A stretch of DNA of 64,000 bases. It comes from Verrucomicrobiia bacterium. GTDB lineage: Bacteria > Verrucomicrobiota > Verrucomicrobiia > Limisphaerales > JADLHS01. The stretch covers positions 124,001 to 188,000 of the forward strand of contig JAHCLO010000005.1 of the NCBI GenBank assembly GCA_026125285.1, in the 5' to 3' direction. Below the pieces are notes generated by a model. That model made no database searches. It had not been told where the DNA came from and was given only the letters and a program-made list of their open reading frames with translations. Numbering within the stretch: the first letter of the stretch is position 1; each line of letters opens with the position of its first letter. The position numbers were made by a program, and so were the translations under genes. Shown here piece by piece: positions 17,535-26,159 of this stretch.

Positions 17535-18137
17535 ATGGCCCGAGTGCTCATCAAGACTGCCGTCGGCGAGCCGAGAGCTTGCGAGTTGAATCTCGGCGTC
17601 AATCATTTCGGCCGTCATCCCGACTGTGATTTCACCATTGAACACCCGACCGTCTCGACCGCGCATTGCGAGATGGTCCTCACCGCGGAAGGCGTGCTGT
17701 TGCGCGACTGCGGTTCCACCAACGGCACATTCATCAACGGAGAGCCGGTCAAGGAAGCGATGCTGCAAGCCGGCCAGACCGTGCGGCTGGGAGACGTGGA
17801 ATTGTTGGTGGAAACGACCGAAGTGATCATCGCGATTCCAGAGTACGAACGGCCCCGGCCCGCGCCGCCGGTGGTGCTGGACGACGGCTCCATGCTGTGT
17901 CCACGTCATCCGGAGGCAGTGGCCACCCACCAATGCACCTTCTGCCGCGAAATTCTGTGCGACGCTTGCGTCCGGCGCCTGCGGCGCAAAGGCGGTCGAA
18001 CCCTGAAGCTCTGTCCGCTGTGCAGCCAGCGCTGCGAAGTCATTGGCGGCGAGCAGCCGAAGAAAAAGACCTTCATGGGCATGTTGAACAAGACCATTAA
18101 ACTGCCGTTCCTCCGGCGGCGGAAGAACGACGATTGA
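17535..18137 (+). CDS. FHA-domain protein with B-box-like zinc cluster
   Basis: 200 residues. The FHA domain covers residues 1-90 (FGRHPDCDFTIEHPTVSTAH then CGSTNGTFINGEPV), the phosphothreonine-binding core G-R ... S/T-x-x-H ... N-G. After a Pro-rich linker, residues 119-170 hold CPRHPEAVATHQCTFC ... LCDACVRR ... LCPLCSQRC, a Cys/His cluster like a B-box zinc finger. The basic C-terminus has no transmembrane segment. It may dock to proteins phosphorylated by Ser/Thr kinases such as the one at 31688-34219, which is inference. Confidence 0.85.
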   Translation: MARVLIKTAVGEPRACELNLGVNHFGRHPDCDFTIEHPTVSTAHCEMVLTAEGVLLRDCGSTNGTFINGEPVKEAMLQAGQTVRLGDVELLVETTEVIIAIPEYERPRPAPPVVLDDGSMLCPRHPEAVATHQCTFCREILCDACVRRLRRKGGRTLKLCPLCSQRCEVIGGEQPKKKTFMGMLNKTIKLPFLRRRKNDD

Positions 18138-18257
18138 CACGCGGTCGGACTCCGAAACCCGGCCCATCGCTGCGCCAGCTTAAAAACCTCTCCGTCGGTA
18201 TCGGTGCGCTGATCCAATCCCACAAAACAAACTTCCAACCGCCCGCCGGCCTCCGCT

Positions 18258-19154
18258 ATGTTTCGGCGCGTGCAATGGAACAAAGTCACTCTCGTGGGCG
18301 TGGGCTTGCTTGGCGGTTCGCTGGGCCTGGCCCTCAAGCGCCGTCGGCTGGCTCGTCACGTCGAGGGCTATGTGCGGCGCGCCGCGAGCATCAAGGAATG
18401 TCAGAAATTCAAAGCCGCCGACCACGCCACACAGGACCTCGCGCTCGCGGTGGCGGATGCGGACTTGGTAATTCTCTGCACGCCCCTGGCGCAAATGCGC
18501 CCGCTCGTCCGCCAAATGCTACCGGCACTCAAACGTGGAGCCATCGTCACGGACGTGGGCAGTGTGAAGGCCAGCGTGGTCAAGGAACTCGAAGCGCTCG
18601 TCGCGAAGGCGGGCGCGCATTTCATCGGCAGCCATCCAATGGCGGGCGGAGAGAAGACCGGCGTCTCGGCAGCGCGGGCGGATTTGTTTGAGAACGCGGT
18701 GTGCGTCGTCACGCCAACGCCGAAGTCGAATCGGGCAGCGTTGCGGCAGGTGGAGCGATTCTGGAAAGCTGTCGGCTCGCGATTGCTGACGCTCACGCCG
18801 CAAGCGCATGACGAACTGGTGAGCCGGTCGAGCCATCTGCCGTACCTTCTTGCGGCCACGCTGGCGAATTACGTTTTGAATCTCACTCATTCGAAGCACC
18901 AAGCCACGCTCTGTGCCACCGGGTTTCGCGACACCACGCGCATCGCGTCGGGTTCGCCGGAGATGTGGCGCGACATCGCGTTGGCCAACCGGGCGGCAAT
19001 CCGCGTGGCGTTGGACGAGTTTGTGCGTGATCTACAGCGCGTGCAGAGCTTGCTGCGGCAGAACGACGCGGATGAACTCATGCGCTGGTTTGACACCGCC
19101 AAACAACGCCGCGATGAATGGTGCGCCCAGGCCTCGGCGACCCTGCCCGAGTAA
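18258..19154 (+). CDS. tyrA: Prephenate dehydrogenase
   Basis: 298 residues. Rossmann loop VTLVGVGLLGGSLGLALKRR; substrate-site FIGSHPMAGGEKTGVSAAR; C-terminal helical dimerisation domain with the SHLPYLLAATLANY and GFRDTTRIASGSPEMW motifs. Converts prephenate to 4-hydroxyphenylpyruvate with NAD+ in tyrosine biosynthesis. There is no ACT domain. Three bases separate it from aroA, so translation is coupled. It begins the tyrA-aroA-cmk-plsC set. Confidence 0.95.
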   Translation: MFRRVQWNKVTLVGVGLLGGSLGLALKRRRLARHVEGYVRRAASIKECQKFKAADHATQDLALAVADADLVILCTPLAQMRPLVRQMLPALKRGAIVTDVGSVKASVVKELEALVAKAGAHFIGSHPMAGGEKTGVSAARADLFENAVCVVTPTPKSNRAALRQVERFWKAVGSRLLTLTPQAHDELVSRSSHLPYLLAATLANYVLNLTHSKHQATLCATGFRDTTRIASGSPEMWRDIALANRAAIRVALDEFVRDLQRVQSLLRQNDADELMRWFDTAKQRRDEWCAQASATLPE

Positions 19155-19157
19155 ATC

Positions 19158-20633
19158 ATGCCACTGCCCGACCTCATAGAAATCGTGCCGCTGGACAAAC
19201 CGGTGCGCGCCGAGATCACCGTGCCCGGCTCCAAGAGTATCACCAATCGCGCGCTCATCCTCGCGGCGCTGGCGGACGGGGAAGTGACGTTGGAAGGCGC
19301 GTTGTGGAGCGAAGACACGCAGGTGATGACCGAGGCGCTACGGAAGCTGGGCTTTGAAATCAGCATTGAGCCGGACCCCGAGGAATTCTGCAATCGTCGC
19401 ATCACGGTCAAAGGCTTGGGCGGGAGAATTCCCAACGCCGGAACGTTGGAACAGCCACTGGAATTATTCGTGGGCAATGCGGGCACGGCGGCGCGGTTTC
19501 TGGCGGCGATGGTTTGTTTGGGTAACGGCGTGTATCGGTTGTCGGGGGTGCCGCGGATGCACGAGCGCCCGCAGGCCGCGCTGTTCAAGGCGCTGCGGGA
19601 ACTGGGGTACCGCGTGGATACGCCGAATGACAAATTACCGGCGACGATTTTCGGAGGTAGCCGCCGACGTGAGGAGGCGGATTTGCCTGGAGATGTCCGC
19701 CTCCTTACGTCGGCGGCTACGAGACGCTGCACCGTGAGCATCGAGGAGAGCTCGCAGTTTGCGTCGGCGCTGTTGCTGTGCGCCAAGCTCGGTGGATGGG
19801 AGGTCAAGGTTGTGGGTGAGAGCTCGGAGGAATCGCCTTACGTCGTCATGACGGAAAGAATGATCGAGGCGTTTCCGAAGTCTGGGGGCAGATTTCAGAT
19901 CGAACCCGATGCGTCGAGTGGGAGTTATTTTTGGGGAGCGAACTGGTTGGTGTCGGTCGGAGCTTGGATGTCGGAGTTCTTGGAGAAGACGAGCATGCAT
20001 GCGATGCTCGGGCGGTTCCAAACGCTCTGGGATTGGATTCACAACGACTTCCCGCCTGGGGCGCTCGGACCGCAACACCAGGACCAGATGGCTTTAGCCG
20101 TGAAGAACTGGCCGAGGTCGGGCTGGCAGATTGATGCCGAGTTCCCTTCCTTCATTCCATTGCCTGAACGAATCTCGCGCGAGGGCCAACTGGGGGACAG
20201 CATTATGACGGCCATAGTTCTGGCAGCTGATTTGTGGGGCGGATTGGGACTGGAGCGTCGCGAGAAAGGGATTCGCTTCACTGACCTCAAACGCTTGCGC
20301 GTCCAGGAATGTGAACGCGTTGTAGCGTTGCGGACCGAACTGACCGGGTGTGGCGCCAAGGTGGTTGAGGAAGGCGACAACTTGACCGTGTATCAATCGC
20401 AACTCCACGGCGCAGAAATCGAAACCTACCACGACCATCGCATGGCGATGTGTTTTGCGATTCTGGGATTGAAAGTGCCCGGCATAAAAATCAAAAATCC
20501 CGCGTGTGTGAAGAAGACGTTCCCGAACTTTTTTCAGAAGCTCGCCACCCCGCCGCCCAAAGGGTTGGGCGCAACGATTCTGGAGGCGAAGACCGGAAGG
20601 AAGCTGGGAGTGGATGAGTTGTTTGCAGAGTGA
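19158..20633 (+). CDS. aroA: 3-phosphoshikimate 1-carboxyvinyltransferase (EPSP synthase) with in-frame insertions
   Basis: 491 residues, longer than the usual 425-450. PEP/shikimate-binding motifs: GSKSITNRALILAALA, ELFVGNAGTAARFL, a modified LxGxxRMxERP loop (VPRMHERPQ), EPDASSGSYFW, GDSIMTAIVLA, RLRVQECERVVALRTEL and YHDHRMAM. Two insertions explain the extra length. Residues about 167-188 (SRRREEAD ... RLLTSAAT) are the translation of a family A palindromic element. The region of about residues 262-320 (LVSVGAWMSEFLEKTSM ...) is not conserved in other AroA. The frame is intact and the catalytic residues are present, so it should be active. Confidence 0.95.
   Translation: MPLPDLIEIVPLDKPVRAEITVPGSKSITNRALILAALADGEVTLEGALWSEDTQVMTEALRKLGFEISIEPDPEEFCNRRITVKGLGGRIPNAGTLEQPLELFVGNAGTAARFLAAMVCLGNGVYRLSGVPRMHERPQAALFKALRELGYRVDTPNDKLPATIFGGSRRREEADLPGDVRLLTSAATRRCTVSIEESSQFASALLLCAKLGGWEVKVVGESSEESPYVVMTERMIEAFPKSGGRFQIEPDASSGSYFWGANWLVSVGAWMSEFLEKTSMHAMLGRFQTLWDWIHNDFPPGALGPQHQDQMALAVKNWPRSGWQIDAEFPSFIPLPERISREGQLGDSIMTAIVLAADLWGGLGLERREKGIRFTDLKRLRVQECERVVALRTELTGCGAKVVEEGDNLTVYQSQLHGAEIETYHDHRMAMCFAILGLKVPGIKIKNPACVKKTFPNFFQKLATPPPKGLGATILEAKTGRKLGVDELFAE
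19657..19720. repeat. Palindromic element family A inside aroA (in frame)
   Basis: 64 bases. Left arm GTAGCCGCCGACGTGAGGAG (plus GCGGA), right arm TCCGCCTCCTTACGTCGGCG (plus GCTAC), loop of 14 bases. Read through as SRRREEADLPGDVRLLTSAA. It sits in a surface loop just before the SSQFASALLL strand of AroA. Confidence 0.92.
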
Positions 20634-20645
20634 ATTTGGCTCTTA

Positions 20646-20725
20646 ATCCTGATCTTATTCTTGCTCTCGATTCCTGAGAACTGAGCAAGAGCAAGATTAC
20701 GAAAGCGAGCAAAATCAAGATCGGA
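20646..20725. repeat. Imperfect inverted repeat between aroA and cmk
   Basis: CCTGATCTTATTCTTGCTCT on the left and GAGCAAGAGCAAGATTACGA plus AATCAAGATCGG on the right form an imperfect hairpin of AAGAGCAAGATT-type units. It nearly fills the 91-base gap between aroA and cmk. Confidence 0.65.
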
Positions 20726-21378
20726 TGAAGCACCCTATGGTCATCGCCATTGACGGCACAAGCGCCAGCGGCAAGAGCACCAACGCCAGACTGGTGGCCA
20801 AGGCATTGGGCTTCGTTTACGTGGACACCGGCGCGATGTACCGCACGCTGGCGTGGCATTGTCTCCAGGCGCACATTGATGTCCACAATGCACGCGCGGT
20901 GACCGCCGCCTGTCGCCGCTGGAAAACCAAGCTCGCCTGTGTGGACGGCCACGTGCGGTTGCTGGTGGACGGGTATTTCCCGGAGAAGGAAATCCGCACC
21001 GCGGAGGTCAGCGTGGCGGTGTCCGTCGTGGCCACCGTGCCGAAGGTGCGTGAGTGGATGAAGAAAAAGCAGCGCGAGTGCATTCAGTTCGGGAATCTCG
21101 TCATGGAAGGGCGCGACATTGGCACGAATGTTTTTCCCGAGACGGATTACAAGTATTACCTCGATGCGCATCTGGAGGAACGCACGAAACGGCGGGCCGC
21201 CGAAGGTGTCAATGAAAACCTTGCCGCGCGCGACCAACGCGACAGCCAGCGCGCCACCGCGCCCTTGATGATCGCGCTCGGCGCGCGGGTGATCAATAAC
21301 TCGAACCTGACCAGCGAGCAAACGAGCAGCATGATTCTGGAGGACATGCGCCAACGACTGGCGGCGGAGGCGAAGTGA
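20725..21378 (+). CDS. cmk: Cytidylate kinase
   Basis: 217 residues. P-loop IDGTSASGKSTNARLVA, then YVDTGAMYRTLAW, EGRDIGTNVFPETDYK and the lid RRAAEG ... RDQRDSQRATAPL. These are standard bacterial CMP kinase motifs. Phosphorylates CMP/dCMP. Linkage to aroA and plsC is common in bacteria. The start overlaps the repeat; no clear ribosome site is seen. Confidence 0.95.
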   Translation: MKHPMVIAIDGTSASGKSTNARLVAKALGFVYVDTGAMYRTLAWHCLQAHIDVHNARAVTAACRRWKTKLACVDGHVRLLVDGYFPEKEIRTAEVSVAVSVVATVPKVREWMKKKQRECIQFGNLVMEGRDIGTNVFPETDYKYYLDAHLEERTKRRAAEGVNENLAARDQRDSQRATAPLMIALGARVINNSNLTSEQTSSMILEDMRQRLAAEAK

Positions 21379-21412
21379 GCTTCGGCAAAGGGTATTACCG
21401 GACAGATTTGCC

Positions 21413-22066
21413 ATGAACTTCATCTACTACTGCGGTTGGGTGTTCTTTCGCGTGGCCTACAAGGTTTATTTCCGCGTCCGTTGGTTCAATCCGGAGCGCG
21501 TGCCGCTCAACGGGCCCGTAATTCTGGCCTCGAATCACGCCAGCATCCTGGATCCGCCGCTGGTGGGAGTGGCCCTGCCCCGCGGGATCAACTATCTCGC
21601 GCGCGCCTCGCTGTTTCGGTTTCCCGTGGTGGGTTGGGTGTTGCATCACTGGGACGCCGTGCCGGTGGACCGCGACGGCGGCGGGGCCAAAGGCTTGAAG
21701 ATTATTCTGGACCGCCTGCTCGCCGGAGGGGCCATCGTCCTGTTTCCTGAAGGCACGCGTACGCCAGACGGAGAACTCCAGCCCGCCCGTTCGGGCGTGG
21801 GCTTGGCGGTGATCAAATCCACGGCGCCGGTTGTGCCCGTCCGCGTGTTCGGAACATTTGAGGCCTATGGACGTAACATGACGTTACCGCGACCCCACCA
21901 GATCATGGCCAAGTACGGGGAACCCATGCGCTTCGAGGCGTTGCGCGCCGAAGCCAGGACGTGTTCCAAAGCGCGGCTCAAGGAGATTTATCAGCAGGTC
22001 GCCGATGAAATCATGGCGGCGATTGCCAAGCTCGAACCTTACCAAGAGAAGGCCACGTTTCCGTAA
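21413..22066 (+). CDS. plsC: 1-acyl-sn-glycerol-3-phosphate acyltransferase
   Basis: 217 residues. An N-terminal membrane-associated helix, then the catalytic SNHASILDPP (H-x4-D), the substrate motif FPEGTRTPDGELQPA and VPVRVFGTFEAYG. Makes phosphatidic acid from lyso-PA. Thirty-four bases after cmk, the last gene of the set. A phased repeat hairpin lies 28-130 bases downstream. Confidence 0.93.
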   Translation: MNFIYYCGWVFFRVAYKVYFRVRWFNPERVPLNGPVILASNHASILDPPLVGVALPRGINYLARASLFRFPVVGWVLHHWDAVPVDRDGGGAKGLKIILDRLLAGGAIVLFPEGTRTPDGELQPARSGVGLAVIKSTAPVVPVRVFGTFEAYGRNMTLPRPHQIMAKYGEPMRFEALRAEARTCSKARLKEIYQQVADEIMAAIAKLEPYQEKATFP

Positions 22067-22093
22067 GGCTGACAGGAAAGTCGGGCACGCAGG

Positions 22094-22200
22094 TTGGGTA
22101 TTTGGGTGCTTGGGTATTTGGGTATTTGGGTATTTGGCTGGCTTGAGGCATTCATTCAAAACACCCAAAGACCCAAAGACCCAAGGACCCAAGGACTCGA
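22094..22200. repeat. Tandem TTGGGTAT units facing ACCCAAAG units (large hairpin)
   Basis: Units of 8 bases, TTGGGTAT or close, are repeated five times at 22094-22138. A facing run of ACCCAAAG/ACCCAAGG units occupies 22162-22197, reverse complementary to the first. Together they can fold into a long hairpin with a loop of about 25 bases. It lies between the converging plsC and oxidoreductase genes, where it could act as a two-way terminator. Confidence 0.8.
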
Positions 22201-22216
22201 TTGGCATCCGCCTCCC

Positions 22217-23506
22217 TCAGACCTTCGGCTCCCAGCCTTTGCGATATTCGCGTCGCCAGAGTCTCGCCGCGTCACGGTCACCGAGGATTTTGCCGGATGC
22301 GGGATCGCAGTTGAGCGTGTGGCCGGTGCGCCAGGCGATGTTGCCCAGGTGACAGAGCATCGTGCTTCTCTGGGCGTCCTCAATCTCGGCGGTCAGAGGT
22401 TTTCCGCTACGGATGCCGTCCGCGAAATTGACAAAGTGCAACTGGTCATCCCGCCGCGCTTTGATTTCGCGCACGAGGTTGTTGCTGGGATCAAAGATTT
22501 TGCAGTCGTCACCCGCGAGCACCATGGTGCCTTTCTCGCCGAAGAAACTGACGCCAAAACCCGCGCCTTCGAAGCCGCGCGGCGCGCAACTCTGGCCTTC
22601 CCAGGCGATGCCGCAATGGCCGAAATCGTACATTGCGACGTACCAGTCGGGTGTTTCTTGATCATCCTCGAAGTGGTAGCGATTGCCGCCACAGGTCACG
22701 CGCCGCGGATAATCCACCTTGAGCCCCCAGCGAGCGAGGTCGAGAGCGTGAACGCCGTTGTTGCCGAGTTCGCCCGAGCCCCAATGCCAGAACCAATGCC
22801 AGTTGTAGTGGATAACGTTGTCTTGATAGGGGCGTTCCGGTGCCGGCCCCTGCCAAAGCGTGTAGTCCAGCCAATCCGGCACGGGCGCGGGTTTGCCCCG
22901 GCCAATCGAGCCACGCCGATTCGAGTACCAAGCCCGGGCGAAATGCAGTTTGCCCAGTTCGCCATTGTGCAAGGCGGACATGGCTTCCAGCACCGAAGGC
23001 CAACTGCGGCGTTGATTGCCCATTTGCACCACGCGCTTGTGTTTGCGCGCAGCGGCCACCATCAAGCTTGCTTCGTGTGGATTGTGACTGCCGGGCTTCT
23101 CGACAAAAACGTGTTTGCCGGCGGCACAGGCAAGAATCGTGGCCGGGGCGTGCCAGTGATTCGGCGCAGCGATGGCGATCGCGTCCAGCTCCTTGTCTTC
23201 CAACATGCGACGAACATCCTTCACGCCCTCGGGCTTGCGCGTCTGTTTTTTCGCGACGGCGGCGATGCCTTTGGCCACCGCCTGGCTGTCCACGTCGCAC
23301 ACGTAAGCAATCTCAACATTCGGAACATTCAGCAAACTCGCGATGTGCGCCATGCCGCGTCCATTGCAGCCCATGACACCGAGGCGAAGACGATCATTGG
23401 CCCCGGCGATCAAGCGGAACGAGCCGGCGGTATTCAAGGTGGCAATGCTGGCGCTTAACACAGAGGCTTGTTTGAGAAAACTACGGCGCGTGATGGAATT
23501 CTTCAT
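22217..23506 (-). CDS. Gfo/Idh/MocA-family oxidoreductase, Tat-exported
   Basis: 429 residues from ATG 23506; the frame is open to 23683 but only this start puts the Tat signal first (RRSFLKQASVLSASIA). NAD-binding loop LGVMGCNGRGMAH, catalytic VFVEKPGSHNP, and downstream NNGVHALDLARWGL with the family's D-x-x-x-H region. Substrate unknown, probably a sugar derivative. It faces plsC and heads no operon. Confidence 0.9.
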   Translation of the reverse strand: MKNSITRRSFLKQASVLSASIATLNTAGSFRLIAGANDRLRLGVMGCNGRGMAHIASLLNVPNVEIAYVCDVDSQAVAKGIAAVAKKQTRKPEGVKDVRRMLEDKELDAIAIAAPNHWHAPATILACAAGKHVFVEKPGSHNPHEASLMVAAARKHKRVVQMGNQRRSWPSVLEAMSALHNGELGKLHFARAWYSNRRGSIGRGKPAPVPDWLDYTLWQGPAPERPYQDNVIHYNWHWFWHWGSGELGNNGVHALDLARWGLKVDYPRRVTCGGNRYHFEDDQETPDWYVAMYDFGHCGIAWEGQSCAPRGFEGAGFGVSFFGEKGTMVLAGDDCKIFDPSNNLVREIKARRDDQLHFVNFADGIRSGKPLTAEIEDAQRSTMLCHLGNIAWRTGHTLNCDPASGKILGDRDAARLWRREYRKGWEPKV

Positions 23507-23603
23507 GCGGTGATGAAATGGAAAGTCACCATTGGACGCAAGCAAACAAGCGGACGGCTGCCCGCCGCCGGGCGGACAGATGCACAGACCAACCGGCACC
23601 GGG

Positions 23604-23936
23604 TTAAATCCCCAAATTCGACAGCGTGTTGCTGATGGAGTTGACGATCTGCACCAGCCGCGGATGGGATTTCTCGAAACCATGAACGGAACTGCTCAAG
23701 CCCTCCAGCGACAACTTGAGCAATTGAGGGTTCAGTTCCGCCCGGGTGGCTTCATGGGTGGAAACATCGGTGAAACCGGCGATGCTCTGCGCCTGCTCAC
23801 CGTGGGTCTTGGAAAGTTCGGCAACCTCCGCCTTGAGCGTGCCCACCAATTCCAGCAACTCCCGCTTGCGCTCCGGATTGATGGATTCGGAGGTGTGGAT
23901 GCGCGACTCAATCTTCTGGACGGTGTTTTCGATCAT
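23604..23936 (-). CDS. DUF4404-like protein
   Basis: 110 residues, entirely helical, starting MIENTVQKIESRIHTSE and ending SHPRLVQIVNSISNTLSNLGI; the end is characteristic of DUF4404. Coiled-coil-like heptads run through the middle (ELLELVGTLKAEVAELSK). Function unknown. Last gene of the cysS-tmk run, 71 bases after tmk. Confidence 0.65.
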   Translation of the reverse strand: MIENTVQKIESRIHTSESINPERKRELLELVGTLKAEVAELSKTHGEQAQSIAGFTDVSTHEATRAELNPQLLKLSLEGLSSSVHGFEKSHPRLVQIVNSISNTLSNLGI

Positions 23937-24007
23937 AATTCAGCCAAGGCAAAGATAACCGGCGCGTCGGTTTCAGCAAGGCCCCGTCCGTGCGGCGAAC
24001 CATAACG

Positions 24008-24661
24008 CTATGCGCCATGTCCGGTCGCCACCAGCGGCGCGACCACGCGCCAGACCGCTGACTGGACCTGCTCCACCGAACCTGTGGCGTCAATCTTGCG
24101 AACGCGTTGCGGTTCCGCAGCGGCGATAGCCTCGTAACCCCACTCCACGCGCTCGAAAAAGGCGCGGTCCGCCTCTTCGATCCGATCCCGGATGAAAGGC
24201 AAGTTGGCCTGGCGCGAACGCAACCGTTCCGCGCTGACCTCGGCTGGCACGTGCAGCAGCAGCGTCAGGTCCGGCCGGGTGTCGCCCACCGCCACGTCAA
24301 TCACGCGCCGCACCATTTCCAAATCCAGTTGCCGGCCATAACCCTGATACGCCGTGGTCGAATCGTAGAACCGATCGCAAATAATCACTTCACCCCGGGC
24401 GAGCGCGGGCCGGATGACTTCGCGCACCAGTTGCGCGCGGCTGGCGTTCATCAGCAGCAATTCGGTTTCCGCTGTCATCGCCGCGTTGGCGAGACTGTGC
24501 TTGAGCGTGTGGCGGATTTCCTCGCCGATGGGGGTGCCGCCGGGTTCGCGAAACATCTGCACTTTGCGGCCCCAATCGCGCAACCGTTCCACCAGCAGAA
24601 TGGCCTGCGTGGATTTGCCGCCGCCTTCCGTGCCTTCCAGGGTGATGAACAGGCCTTTCAT
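24008..24661 (-). CDS. tmk: Thymidylate kinase
   Basis: 217 residues from the internal Met at 24661 (MKGLFITLEGTEGGGKSTQA), which leaves the P-loop close to the N-terminus; the frame extends to 24694. DRx motif as VIICDRFYDSTTAYQGYGR; lid residues RLRSRQANLPFIRDRIE. Converts dTMP to dTDP. Eighty-eight bases downstream of cysS on the same strand. Confidence 0.95.
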   Translation of the reverse strand: MKGLFITLEGTEGGGKSTQAILLVERLRDWGRKVQMFREPGGTPIGEEIRHTLKHSLANAAMTAETELLLMNASRAQLVREVIRPALARGEVIICDRFYDSTTAYQGYGRQLDLEMVRRVIDVAVGDTRPDLTLLLHVPAEVSAERLRSRQANLPFIRDRIEEADRAFFERVEWGYEAIAAAEPQRVRKIDATGSVEQVQSAVWRVVAPLVATGHGA

Positions 24662-24749
24662 CTGATGCGTGATGCGTAAAGGTTGCTGGCCCATTTCACG
24701 CTAGACGCCACTCGTAGCACATTCTGCATTGTCGGAATTCCATTCATGC

Positions 24750-26159
24750 TCAAGCCTGCTTCAGTTTTGGTCCCTTTGGCGTGTCTTCGATGATCCAGCC
24801 TTTCGCCTTCAATTCGTCGCGAATGGCGTCGCTCCGTTTGAAATCCTTCGCCTGGCGCGCAGCCTGCCGGGCTTCGAGCAATTCAATAATTTCCGGTGGC
24901 GCCTCCGCGTCGGCGACCACGCCAATGCCAAGGACGGAATCAACCTTCTCCCATTCCGCCAACGCGGCAGTCGCCATGGCTGCATCAAGTTCGCCCGCCG
25001 CCAGCCGGCGATTCGTGGCGCGCACCCAGTCAAACACCGCCCCCCATGCAGCCGCCACGTTGAGATCGTTGTCCAGCGCCGCCGTAAACTCCGTGAGCAA
25101 ATCACCCGGCGCGGCACCCGGCGGCTTGGCGGCATTCGCGAGTTCGCGGAGTTTGCCCAGACACTCATCAATCCGAGCCAGGGCCGTACGTGCGCCCTGC
25201 AAATTCTCCAGGGTAAAATTGAACGTCTCGCGGTAATGCGCCGAGATCAATGCGTAACGGATTTCACGTCCGCTGAAACCCTTCCCCAACAGATCGCGCA
25301 AGGTGAAGAAATTCCCGAGCGACTTGCTCATCTTCCGGCCTTCCACGAGCAGGAACGCGCCGTGCAGCCAGTATTTCACGAACGGCTGTCCGGTTGCGCC
25401 TTCGCTCTGCGCGATTTCATCCTCGTGATGCGGGAACATCAAATCCTCGCCGCCCAGATGCAGATCGAAGCTTTGGCCCAGCACCTTCATGCTCATGGCC
25501 GAACATTCAATGTGCCAGCCGGGCCGCCCCTCGCCCCACGGACTCGGCCAGAACACCTCGCCATCGTCCGGCACGCGCGCTTTCCACAGCGCAAAATCCG
25601 CCACGGATTCCTTGGCGTATTCGTCGCTTTGTACGCGCTCGCCCACGCGCATTTCGTCGAAGTTCAATTTCACCAACTGGCCGTAGGCGCAGCCGCAGCC
25701 GCGGTATTTCTCGATGCTGAAATAAACCGAACCGTCGCCGGCCTGATACGCCAGACCACGCGCCAGCAGTTGCTCGATCAACGAAATAATCTCGGGGATG
25801 TGCTCCGTCGCGCGTGGCGTGTGATGCGGCCGCCGGCAGTTCAACGTCTTCAGGTCTTCCAGAAACGCGGCCTCATACTGACCGGTAAATTCCCGGAGCG
25901 GCGTCTGGGTCTCGCGCACACGGCGGATGATTTTGTCCTCCACGTCGGTGATGTTCATGACGTGGCGCAGTTCGTAGCCTTTGAATTCGAGATACCGCCG
26001 CACCAAATCGGCGAAAACGAACGTGCGCCAGTTGCCAATGTGGGCGAAGTCATAAACCGTCGGCCCGCAGCAATACATCCCGACCTGCCTGCCGGCCGGA
26101 TCCAGCGGAACGAACTCCTGCACGGAGCGTGACAAAGTGTTGAAGATGCGTAATCCCAT
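24750..26159 (-). CDS. cysS: Cysteinyl-tRNA synthetase
   Basis: 469 residues. HIGH-like motif YCCGPTVYDFAHIGNWRTFV with the zinc Cys, WHIECSAMSMKVLGQSFDLH, HHEDEIAQSEGATGQPF, and the KMSKS loop GRKMSKSLGNFFTLRD. The C-terminal DALR domain includes FNFTLENLQGA. Full length. First gene of a minus-strand run with tmk and the DUF4404-like gene. Confidence 0.96.
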   Translation of the reverse strand: MGLRIFNTLSRSVQEFVPLDPAGRQVGMYCCGPTVYDFAHIGNWRTFVFADLVRRYLEFKGYELRHVMNITDVEDKIIRRVRETQTPLREFTGQYEAAFLEDLKTLNCRRPHHTPRATEHIPEIISLIEQLLARGLAYQAGDGSVYFSIEKYRGCGCAYGQLVKLNFDEMRVGERVQSDEYAKESVADFALWKARVPDDGEVFWPSPWGEGRPGWHIECSAMSMKVLGQSFDLHLGGEDLMFPHHEDEIAQSEGATGQPFVKYWLHGAFLLVEGRKMSKSLGNFFTLRDLLGKGFSGREIRYALISAHYRETFNFTLENLQGARTALARIDECLGKLRELANAAKPPGAAPGDLLTEFTAALDNDLNVAAAWGAVFDWVRATNRRLAAGELDAAMATAALAEWEKVDSVLGIGVVADAEAPPEIIELLEARQAARQAKDFKRSDAIRDELKAKGWIIEDTPKGPKLKQA

